Assembly: GCA_003194525.1 (NCBI GenBank)
Contig: NBIV01000005.1
Coordinates: 496,001-560,000 of the forward strand
Direction of reading: 5' to 3'
Length of the DNA stretch: 64,000 nucleotides
Source: Gracilariopsis chorda
Lineage: Eukaryota > Rhodophyta > Florideophyceae > Gracilariales > Gracilariaceae
This document shows positions 1 to 9,049 of the stretch, one piece after another; the first letter of the stretch is position 1; every line of letters starts with the position of its first letter. A model generated the notes under the pieces. It had not been told where the DNA came from, did no database searches, and saw only the letters and a list, made by a program, of their open reading frames with translations. A program made the translations under genes and the position numbers.

Positions 1-2007
1 CGAAAAGTTCGGGATAAACCGTCGATAGACGTTCACCAGCCCCAAAAAGGAGCGCAGTTCCGTTTGAGTACGGGGTTCTTTCGCCTCAACGACGGATTTG
101 ACTCGAGCTTTCTCGATCGCTAACCGTCCAGGACGGATAATGTGACCCAGATACTTCACAGTATCTGTGAAAAACTCGCATTTACTCAACTTGAGGGTAA
201 TTCCCGCATTGCGGAGTACGGTCAGCACGTCTCGGACGTGAGTGAGATGGTCGTCCAACGAGGTGGAGAAGATGATAATATCATCAAGGTAGACCAGACA
301 ACTCCGCCACTTAAAGCGGTTGAGTAGAATATCTACTGCACGCTGAAAGGTGGCGGGAGCGTTGGTTAACCCAAATGGCATCCGCTTGAAGCGGTACGTT
401 CCTCCGTGGCAGGTGAATGCGGTTTTGTCGCGATCCTCCTGTCTGACAGGTACTTGCCAATATCACCAATTGGCATCAAGGGCCGTGAACACGGTGGCGT
501 CTCCAAGGGAGTCAATGCACTCGTCCATACGAGGGATAGGGTACGTGTCCCTAACAGTCACGGCATTGAGCCGGCGGTAGTCAACACAGAACCTCCAGGT
601 TCCGTCGGCATTTAAAGCCAGTACAACTGGGGATGCCCAGGGTGATTTGGCGGGCTCAATCACACTTGCGCGGAGCATCTTGTCTACTTGGGACTGCTCC
701 TCTTCCCGAGCTTTCGGACCTGCCCTGTAAAGGGGTTTTGCAACCAGTCGCGCACCAGGTATTAAATCGATCCGGTGTTCCGTTGCATTAATCTCGCCAA
801 GCGAGCCATCCCACATTGTGGTGAATTCCCGTAACATAGTACGGAGTTTGTCGCGGTGCGACTCTGGCACGTGGCTGAAGTCCAGCGCTTCAAGTGCTTT
901 TTCCGGATCAATCCGGTCGTTGCTCGATGGAGGATTGTCCTGTGGAACAGATGTGGTTCGCAATTCCGAGTTACTCGGTATGTTCGACGCTGAAGTAGCG
1001 GTTTCCTCCCCATCCTTAGACTTGAAGTCTTCGGACGGCGGGGCGAACTCCTCAGAAGAGGTGGTAACTCCGAGTACATCGGCGGCTGTCATCTTTGTTG
1101 GCAGCATTCCCATAGGATGGGGGGTTACACTCCCAACTACTTGGTGTTTGACCAGATACTGGGGGTGTTTGCCAAGTTTGGCAACCAATATCCGGAAAGG
1201 AACATCCGGGGAAATGGAGACAATTCCATTAGCCAGCGCCAGCTGGGATTTCTCGTACAACGAGGTGAGGGGTTGTATAACCCGAAGACCGTGTTGACGG
1301 GAATTTACCTGCACCCAGACTTGGGAATCAGCCGGTATAGAAACCGAGGCAGGGACGCGGAGCTTGGTGGACTCGCGGGACGCGGGCGGTGGTTCCTGCG
1401 CAGCAGGGAGCGGAACTTGTTTCCGAGAGGACCGCTTTAGCGGGCGGCGAACAACCGGAACCGACGATCCGTCGTCAAGTTCTACACGCCTGAGGCGGGG
1501 CCTGATTGCGTCGACAAATCTGTCGCAGTAATCACATCCCAGTATGACTGGTGCTGCCAATGAACGGCAAACGATAAAGTCCAACTTCACCCCAGAGGTA
1601 CCAAATCTCACGACGAGGTCCACTGTGCCCACCGTTTGTAACGGATTGTTGTTCGCACCCGAAATGTCGGGGACCGCGTCAGAGCGGATACGAGACCGCA
1701 CAAGCGGGGGTAACAATGATTCCACAACAAAGTTGGGGCCTGCACCTGTATCCAGGACGGTGAGAAACCTCACCATAAACTGGGTATCAAGGCTAAGGTC
1801 GGCATAGACCTTATAGTTGCGCTTGGCCAGGACCAAGACTCTACCGGGAATCCGGGGATTTTTACTCCGTATCCACGGGCGACGCAACACACTGAGATGC
1901 GCAGAGTCCGCGTCAGCGGTGTATTTCCTCGAGAGGACTTTCACCGGGGAGCGAGGCGAAGTCGCCTCGGGCGCCAACAGCCTCTTGTCTGAGGACGCCT
2001 CTCTCAA
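1..2007 (-). pseudogene. gypsy pol: aspartic protease and reverse transcriptase (partial, one in-frame TGA)
   Basis: The frame read leftwards from about 2007 encodes a retropepsin (VLDTGAGPNFV, with the catalytic DTGA) followed by a linker and the gypsy-type RT start (YRLNAVTVRDTYPIPRMDE, then TALDAN). A TGA at 463-465 stops it right after TALDANW, where relatives have a Gly-Tyr-Trp run. The same frame resumes at once with YWQVPV, reaches the catalytic YLDD motif near 265-285, and stays open to position 1 through LGLVNVYRRF. One GGA-to-TGA change would explain the break. The upstream limit is unclear: the first in-frame start-like codon is a TTG at 2007, and pol is presumably made as a gag-pol fusion. 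Confidence 0.85.
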
Positions 2008-2024
2008 AGGGGAGACTCCCTCAG

Positions 2025-4199
2025 TTAGTTTTCTGCCTTCGGCGGTGGGTTGGTTTCCTCGACAACGAGTGCTTCATCCCGTTGACGGGGGTTTGTATCC
2101 GCATAAGCGGGGGTTGCAACGGATGGTTGCGTGATCTCCCGAATTGGGGTGTATGAAGCTTGCCGCGCACGCGGGGTCTGTGGTAGGGCATGGGAAAAGT
2201 CCGTTTTAGCACGGAGGTAGGAAGCCGTCGGGACGGAACGTTTCTCCTCTGGAGTGAGGGCCTCGTAGTTTGCCACAACCTTGGCCATATACTTCAGTGA
2301 GCAGATACACTGAGGCGAGGTATGGCCATGGGCATAAAAAAGGTGGCAAATGAGAGCCAACACCGCGATACGCAGATTATTATTCCGAGTATCGGAGAAG
2401 CGAACCGCAGGGCGGGTGTCAGTCCATCCAGGCCGTTGATAACGGGATTGACCGTTTGAAAACGGGAGTAGTTGGGGTTGGACCCGTCCTTTACCACCGT
2501 ATAGAACGGGATCTTCTGTTCCCGTACCACAGGTCATCTCCGTCGTCGACGGCAAATCACTGGTGGGTATCGACACACCATCCCCCTGCACTAAATGCAC
2601 GGTATCAAATCCCTGTCCAGGGTTCCCATCCGCGGTGAGCGGGAGTGAAGAAGCTTCGCTTTCCATCATCAACGCCTTGGCAGATTTAGACCGATTGTTC
2701 GGAGTTCATGAACGAAGTGCATCCCCTTCCGCTCGAGCGTGTTTGACCAGCTCGAGATAGGTGATCCTCCGCTTGTCCTCCCGATAACGGGTAGCTAAAC
2801 TCCTGATTGCCGGGTCAAGACCATCGATGAACATGGTACTTCGCTTCCCGGCGGGGTATACGTTACCACATCTGTGGAAAGCATTGTTAAGGCCCACCGA
2901 CTGATCGGTCTCGGTCTCTCCAGCACGCTGGCGTGTATCTTGAAAAACGAGGATAGCCTGCTGAATAGCGGTGTTTGTGGCGTAAGAGCGCAGAAGATAC
3001 TGCACAGCCTCCGGCCAGCAAGTAACCCCTCCCTCGGAGGCACGAGAAGATCCTCTGACAGAGTTGTATAGGTCCTCCGCCACTCCCCGTAGGAAATACA
3101 GTAAAGCCAAATAGGCTTGTCCCTCATTCATACCGAGGATATCGGCCTCCGCTACGAAGCGGGATAAGAAGTCCAGTACCAGGACCGGGTCCTCTCCAGT
3201 AAAATACTAGTTGCAGAGCGAGAGCTGCATTCGCTTAATGCATTCTCGCCCATTTCCCGTACCACGGGGCGTACGTCCAGGTGACGAATCTTCGAGCCAG
3301 TAGTACCGGTATGATAAAAGCTTCCGGTAATCCGGGTTTGTCGGTTTCAATTCCCGTAGACCGGGGTGTCTTCTCCCCTTCTGGCGGGTTCGGATCACAC
3401 CTTCAGTGGCCGATGACCGCTTCGAGCGGGAGGAGTAGCCTCGCTTCTCGTCCTCCCAGTCTGAGTCCGAGGAGCGCGAGCTAACCGAATGGTTTCGGGA
3501 TGAGTCCGAAGATGTCGAATAATCAGAGTCCGAATGTTTTCGGTGGTGTTTCCGTCGATGAAGGCGTTTCTTCTTCCCAGCAAGCTGGTCGTTGTGCGAT
3601 GCCCCGTTTACTGGATCATCCGGGAATGGTTTGTCCATGAGGAAGAACTGCTCCAGCGTCTCCAGGCGGGCACCAATCCGATCAAATGGGGCTTCAACTC
3701 CTTCGATGAAGGTGGCGGGTTGTCCCAAACTCTCCAACACGGAGTTGACGTCAGACCGTAAAATACGGAGTTCCTCGGCAACCTCCTTTACGGGGGTTGT
3801 CAAGACCATCTCTTGGAGCGATTTTAGTTCCCCTACAAGGGTTTAATGGGCGTTCCACAGAGCGCGGACCTGGGATTCCAGGGACGTCCCCTGGGGGGTG
3901 TTATCGCCCGTTCCACGGGGGCTTGAAGCCGCGACATCGGGAGCAGGCTGGGGTGCCTGGGGCACTGCGGCAACAGCCGGAGTCGATGCTGCATTCCCCT
4001 GCGGGGGTGATAACGAGGGCAAAAGGAGATTCCAGGGTTCCCGGTCGGGGGTATCATTCCGCGATGAAGCGGCGCCAGCACGGCTGGAACTTCTCCGTAT
4101 AGGGATACGGGGTACGAACCGAACTTCGGAAGTGTCCGCGTTGTCGCTGGAGCGACTACGCGTCACCACTGGCTCCGCATTGGAGGGATTTCTCGACAT
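2025..4199 (-). pseudogene. gypsy gag polyprotein, three in-frame stops
   Basis: One reading frame from the ATG at 4199 to the TAA at 2025-2027, cut by TAA 3843-3845, TAG 3207-3209 and TGA 2706-2708. The frame stays the same across each stop and the reading continues sensibly. Parts in order: a Ser/Arg/Pro-rich N-terminus; a coiled region followed by a basic and serine-rich stretch; a capsid-like segment (for example LALLYFLRGVAEDLYNSVRG and FIDGLDPAIRSLA); and a nucleocapsid-like region with a zinc-knuckle remnant near 2340 in which the second Cys is Phe. It ends just before pol, which lies in a different frame. Confidence 0.8.
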
Positions 4200-4287
4200 G
4201 AGAAAATAACGTTACGACGGGAAACGATCACGGAACGTCCGGTCAATAAAAACAAACCTCGTAAGAGGGAAAACGAAAACCGATTCT

Positions 4288-4301
4288 AGGTCGGGACACC
4301 A
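4288..4301 (-). other. primer-binding site of the gypsy element
   Basis: On the minus strand, three bases after the LTR end, the sequence reads TGGTGTCCCGACCT. It begins with TGG, complementary to a tRNA 3' CCA end, as expected for minus-strand priming. Read forward it looks like an acceptor strand (GGTCGGGACACCA). I cannot name the tRNA without a tRNA set from this genome. Confidence 0.6.
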
Positions 4302-4304
4302 CTT

Positions 4305-4959
4305 TGTGGTGCAATGCCCCAAAGGGGAAAAACACCGAAAGACGTTCGGGATCCTCCTCTCACGAGGTGAACCCAGTTGGGTAGAGCCCTCCCAGAGGTG
4401 TCACGGCGAAGCCAGTTTGTAAGACCAGGGACACCTGTCGCGACTTGCGCAGGGAGGTGAAGGCGAAGAATCGGTATCCGCGTGAGCGGGGTGTGATCCT
4501 CAGTAGAGGTATGTTTCCACGTAAGTGGGGGTGTGTGAGCAGTGCGCACACGAGGGCCGCGGATAGCGGGAGGTGCTACCCTAAAAAGGGGAAGAAGGCA
4601 GGGCGAAGAGGAGGAAGAGAGGACGAAGTGAGTCGCGATAGCGACGGGGGCGAACGGCGATGCCGGTAACAATATCCATATACAGGGCGAAACACCAATG
4701 CAATTGGAATAATATGACTCCCAGTGATGGGTCCCTTTAGATGTGCAAGGGGGTTAGATGTCCCGTGGTTCACGGCGTTTCCCTCCAAGGAGGAGTAGAG
4801 CACGCGCGCAAGCGGTAACAACTAGAGCCAACTCCCCAGGTTGGGGTCCCGTGTTGGGGAAGGTTTACTGGTGGGACGGCAGTGCGCCGTCGCACTAAGT
4901 ACTTGCTTCCCAGAAATGGGTGTGAAAATAATAAATAAAATCAACTAAAATACTCCACA
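4305..4959 (-). repeat. 5' LTR of the gypsy element (655 bp)
   Basis: On the minus strand the repeat begins TGTGGAGTATTTTAG and ends GCACCACA, giving TG...CA ends and a perfect 5-bp terminal inverted repeat TGTGG/CCACA. An A/T-rich stretch close to the start could serve as a TATA-like element. The placement is supported by the primer-binding site three bases inside and by gag starting about 100 bases further on. The second LTR copy and the other target duplication are outside the window, so the boundary rests on structure only. It is rich in small hairpins (see findings). Confidence 0.7.
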
Positions 4960-5307
4960 TTTCGTGGCAACATCCACTACTGTGGCCAACCGCCAAGTGA
5001 CCCAAAACCGTATCCCACGTGTCCATATCCACTATAGTGGGGCGTAGTTCATATACACACTACACAACCGATAATATCGGGAAAGCGTTCAAGTGCCAAG
5101 AATCCCTCCCTGAGGGCGTTGCACTACAAACATGCTCCACTCACACAATCTGACTCGATCGCGGAAGAGCCATTGGAACTAACCAACACGGACCTCACCG
5201 GCCGCATAACCCCGAGCTCCTTACAAAGCTCTAAGTACATGCAGGTACTCATCGAAAATAATACAAGGGTAAGCTAAGTTTACTTAATCGACAAAAAGGC
5301 TCGTTCT

Positions 5308-5739
5308 TTGAGTCAGTACGTTGGTACAAGGCTCGTGCAGAGAATGAACTCTCTCCAAACCGGATATACCGCCTTCACCTTGGCGGGGCGGGTGAGAATA
5401 GGTCTGACGATTTCGTCGCCTACCATGGAGAATGGAATGATATTTGAATTCACTCCACCGTATACGCAGAAATCAAACATTGTCACGGAAAAAATCATCC
5501 AGGACTTGTGGAAGATGGCGCAAACTTTCCTGTTCGCTTCAAAGTTACCTCACCCGCTATGGGAGGAAGCCATCTCGCAGGCCACCTACCTAAGGAACCA
5601 CCTACTAAATCATCGAGTCGGAATGAAGGTCCCCTTCACACTTTGGTTCGGACGAAAGCCTGACTTTACCAATGTCCTCAAATTCGGACAACAGGGACAC
5701 GCGTACATATACCAGTTGGAGACAGTAGCCAACAAGTAG
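5308..5739 (+). pseudogene. copia integrase fragment
   Basis: About 143 residues of the copia integrase core: a FEFTPPYTQKSN run (family FS.PYTPQQNGVAER), then QDLWKMAQTFLFASKLPHP and the ATYLRNHLLNHR segment. The frame extends upstream to about 5124 through a TAA near 5275, so the stop is a lesion and the fragment is longer than the open part. The opening TTG at 5308 is not a genuine start. After 5739 the sequence still resembles copia (FEPTNPAKSLRSFT) but stops accumulate. Confidence 0.8.
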
Positions 5740-6309
5740 CTACTACCTCGCGCTGTTCCAGGTCATTTGTTTGAGCCCACGAACCCCGCTAAGAGTTTAA
5801 GGTCCTTCACTGGGAAAAGAAATGAAGTGCCGCGAGGCAGACTTCAAAGTAAATAATGAATTCCTTCCATCCATCAACGAACTAATAGACTTCTCTTCAC
5901 TTTTTCATCACGAAGCCGAGAGAAGGATGGAGTAAGTTGACGAAGAGCGTTTGGATGCATATTTGATGCATTGTTTGACTGCCAACTCTCTCTTCAAAGA
6001 TCATAAGGATGACGGCAGAGTCTCTAAGAGCCTTGAAGAAGCAGAGTCATGCCGAGGTGGGCATAAGCGACCGAAAGAGAATACAACGCCCTAGTTAAGT
6101 GAGGAACGCGGAGGCGTGTAGACAGAAAATCAAATATGAAGCCCTTACCCTTCCTTTCGAGATTCATAGTGCAATGCCTGAGTTCAGATCCCCCACAGAT
6201 CCTTCTAAAAGCATGCTGCGTAGCACGGGGCAACTTATAACGTCCTTACTTGGGTATTGACCCCTAAGATCTGTACGATCCCGTCGCAAGAAAAGAAAAT
6301 ATCCTTCTC

Positions 6310-8540
6310 ATCCTCGCCAGAACTGCAGATCAAGGCTTAATGTTGGAGGTTATGGAAATAAGCAACGCGTCTTTCTACGGGGATCTAGACGAACGCTTAA
6401 TAATGGAGCAACCAGAAAACGCCTCTGGATCCTTGTTCTTCCCTGGCATAGTATGTTTGTTGCTCAAATTGTGGAGCAATATCCCTATGCAAGAAATTCT
6501 CCCGAGTTGTTCGTAGCTTTGCTCTCTTGTGAGATAGGCGCAGCAACAGAGCCCTCCGTACCACACGGTGTTCGCCTGTAAAACAGAGGTAGCTTCTGGC
6601 TATACCGACGGAGGTGATACCGAGAATCAGGTTGCCAGCTGGTCAACGTAATGCACAGGTCCGTGTGAGGAGCGTTCCCGTCAACGGTGAATGCAGAAAG
6701 GGAAAAGGGAAAAATGGGAGAAACCAACAGGGAAAGTACAACCTGGTGGGTCGTTCGGAAAGCCGAAAGAGACTCGGCGGTGGGGTGTGTTGCATGTTCA
6801 GCCAGCACGGCAAAACGCAATACTGAGTCGAACGGTTATCTGTTCCCACAATAGAAAGTACCCTAAACTGTAAAAGAAGTGAACAATGGGCGAATCCATA
6901 GGGTGAGACAGGTCAGCGGTTCTTCGAGATACTGTGCGGGTGAGTATAACGAGACCAAACGCTTTGAAACCCCAGCAGGTGTTTGTCACTGCGCTCAGGC
7001 GATAAACTGAGAGCCGCGCCACAGCTTGTCTTTACTTCAGGGTGAAACGGCAAGGGCATCCTCCTTTAAGTACTATTGAGTCACAATAAACTAGGAATAT
7101 TACTACTGTAGTGTGCCAACATTGTGGTCCACACTCTTGTGTCACTTGGCGGCACTGCAAGCCACGGTGCAACACGACACGTGTGAATCATGCCAACCTT
7201 GAATAATATTCGTACGCTTTTCACGCGTCCATTTCTTCCAGATACCACAGAAATCACCCACGAGGGTTCCAAAAATACCAATTAAAATTTATATTGAATT
7301 TCACACAATATTTCCAAGGGTCCACTAATATCTGAGTTGAACCGATGCCACGTCGTTATTGAATAATTTATGATCCATCTCGCCTAGAGGGTACGCGTGC
7401 ACGCATTACTCTACACAAATATCTCTACGGAACATCCCAACTGGGATGATATGGAGCTCATTACTACGTAATGCACGTTTACGAGTAGGATTCACACAAT
7501 CTATTGCGGATAGTCACCTTGACATATATAAATCCACAAGTGGTACATTGTCATTATTGATCGTTGTGGATGACAAATTGATGTCATGTGATTCGCATTC
7601 TCTACTTGATGAATTCAAAGTAGAGATGCAGAAGCCGTTCGAGGTCGTGGTCCTTGGAGAAGTTACGTCATTCATCGGATTTGACATTAAAAGAAACAAA
7701 ACTGGCATCACAGTCAGACAGACTAGGTTTGTCAAAAATATCTTGAAAGAAAACGGATTGAGCAATTCAAACAGTGATAGGACACTATTGACTTCTCAGT
7801 GCGACCTCATAGGATCACCAAAAGACGAACGCAGGCTTGCATCTGGCATTCATAATCAGTACCGGAAGATGGTCGGCAATGTAATGTACATGGCAGTCTC
7901 ATCCAGGCCAGACATAATGTTTACAGAATCTATGCTAGTGAGGCAAGCCCACGACCCATGCATGACGCACGTGAGACTTGAAAAGAGTGTAGTTAGGTAC
8001 TTTTAGGGTACAGAGGTTCTTTGCTTGTTCTTTCCCACGCATAATACAGCACCAATGGAGGCATATTATGATCCCGATTGGGCGGGATGTCGTGAGAAAA
8101 AGAACTCTACAACTGCATTGCTCATCAAATTAAATCAAGCACCCATCATGTGAACGACCAAAAAGCAAACGCTTGGTGCCTTGTTTTCTGGAGAAGTAGA
8201 TTGTACTGCAATTTCGTATCGTAGTAAAAGCTTACGTGGTTGCGTAGATTGTTTTAGGAGTTACGCATCAAAAAATTTCTAACCTATGAACCCAAAATGT
8301 ACCCAATATTATTTTTCACCATTTCGACTGCGTTATCGATGGTTAAGAACTCCAAGGTCTCGGAATGGAACAAGTGAATTCCTCTTAAATTTCATCATGT
8401 CAAAGAACTGATAGATAACAGTGTTCTTGATGTGAAATCAATTGGAACTGTAGTGCAAGCTGCTGACGTGCTTATCAACTCTGTTTGTAATGAAGTGGTC
8501 AAGCAACTATCGTGGCTTTGTGGCTTGATGTCCTAATCTA
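6310..8540 (+). pseudogene. copia reverse transcriptase and RNase H, interrupted
   Basis: Positions 6364-6464 encode FYGDLDERLIMEQPE and IVCLLLK, the copia RT segment around the YGDL.E.IYM.QP motif. The next residues, YLYGTSQLG, resume at 7419, past the insertion. A one-base frameshift near 7440 leads into the frame 7446-8006, which holds the catalytic region (LLIVVDDKLMSC), FIGFDIKRNKTGITVRQ and YRKMVGNVMYMAVSSRPDI. A TAG at 8004-8006 is followed in the same frame by YYDPDWAGCREKKNSTTALL, the RNase H segment, with a further TGA near 8150. No functional protein is possible. Confidence 0.85.
6470..7415. mobile_element. 946-bp LTR-type insertion (probable solo LTR) with CAAAT target duplication
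   Basis: The segment begins TGTGGAGCAATATCC and ends ATTACTCTACA, with TGT...ACA ends. It is flanked by direct repeats CAAAT at 6465-6469 and 7416-7420. Removing it with one CAAAT copy restores the copia RT reading ...VCLLLKYLYGTSQLG..., so the boundaries are exact. No coding frame inside resembles gag or pol, so a solo LTR or a small non-autonomous LTR element fits best. Its first seven bases match the start of the gypsy LTR in this window, but the rest does not look alike. Confidence 0.8.
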
Positions 8541-9049
8541 AGTATTATTACTATTGTCTTTCAGTTCTTTCTGATTTGACTGATATTTTTGTCTATCTCT
8601 TTACCTTTATATCTCTTACATATTGGATTTCTCCTTGCGAGCGGCTACATTGTTTTTTCTCGCATGTTTGCTCAACACAATTGGCAAGAACGCTATATCT
8701 TTTCTTTAAGATACCGATTTTTCATGAGAGGTTTTACTGTATTGAGGTTGTTAACAGTACCCACTAAGTTACGTCACTTAGACATAGAAGAGGCAATACG
8801 ATTCTAACAAAGTCGTTTGCGAGGGACGGTGTCAATGGACTTACTGTGGCCGCTCATTACAACGAGCCACAGGGTCCACACACTAGACTTTTGAATATAG
8901 AATAAATAGACTGGCCGTTCTCACTCTCCCAAGGAGAAAGAGGCGGACCGAGCAACAACTGCTACACCTCCACTTCTCTTGGTAAAGCTAGAAACAGGCA
9001 TCAATAAAACTATCGCTTTCGTTCAACTTTTTGCGCGCCTCCAACAGAA
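8541..9049. other. copia 3' flank, probable LTR remnant, then leader of the next gene
   Basis: No coding sequence. It follows the copia RNase H tail and should contain its 3' LTR, but no TG...CA boundary or partner repeat can be fixed. A T-rich stretch lies at 8540-8720. The last part precedes the ATG at 9050. Confidence 0.4.

Larger units (their letters stand above)
1..4959 (-). mobile_element. Ty3/gypsy LTR retrotransposon, 5' two-thirds, decayed
   Basis: Minus-strand element read from the right: LTR (4305-4959), primer-binding site (about 4288-4301), gag (4199-2025), protease and reverse transcriptase (about 2007 to 1). It runs off the left window edge inside the RT, so RNase H, integrase and the 3' LTR lie outside. 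The order protease then RT and the RT motif spelling are those of Ty3/gypsy elements. Four in-frame stops interrupt otherwise open frames, so this copy is probably dead but fairly young. The LTR borders copia-derived sequence on its right, which suggests insertion into or beside the older copia element. Confidence 0.9.
5124..8540 (+). mobile_element. decayed Ty1/copia retrotransposon (integrase, RT, RNase H remnants)
   Basis: Plus-strand pol remnants in copia order: integrase, reverse transcriptase, RNase H. The integrase part starts with LELTNTDLTGRITP near 5175 and continues after an in-frame TAA near 5275. The RT N-terminal part ends at about 6464, is interrupted by a 946-bp insertion, and continues from 7416. 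The RNase H part ends with a typical copia tail (FHHVKELIDNSVLDVKSIGT) near 8390-8440. Gag, protease and the 5' LTR are not visible; they are probably replaced or cut off by the gypsy element. The 3' LTR presumably starts after 8540, but I cannot place its ends. Confidence 0.85.
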
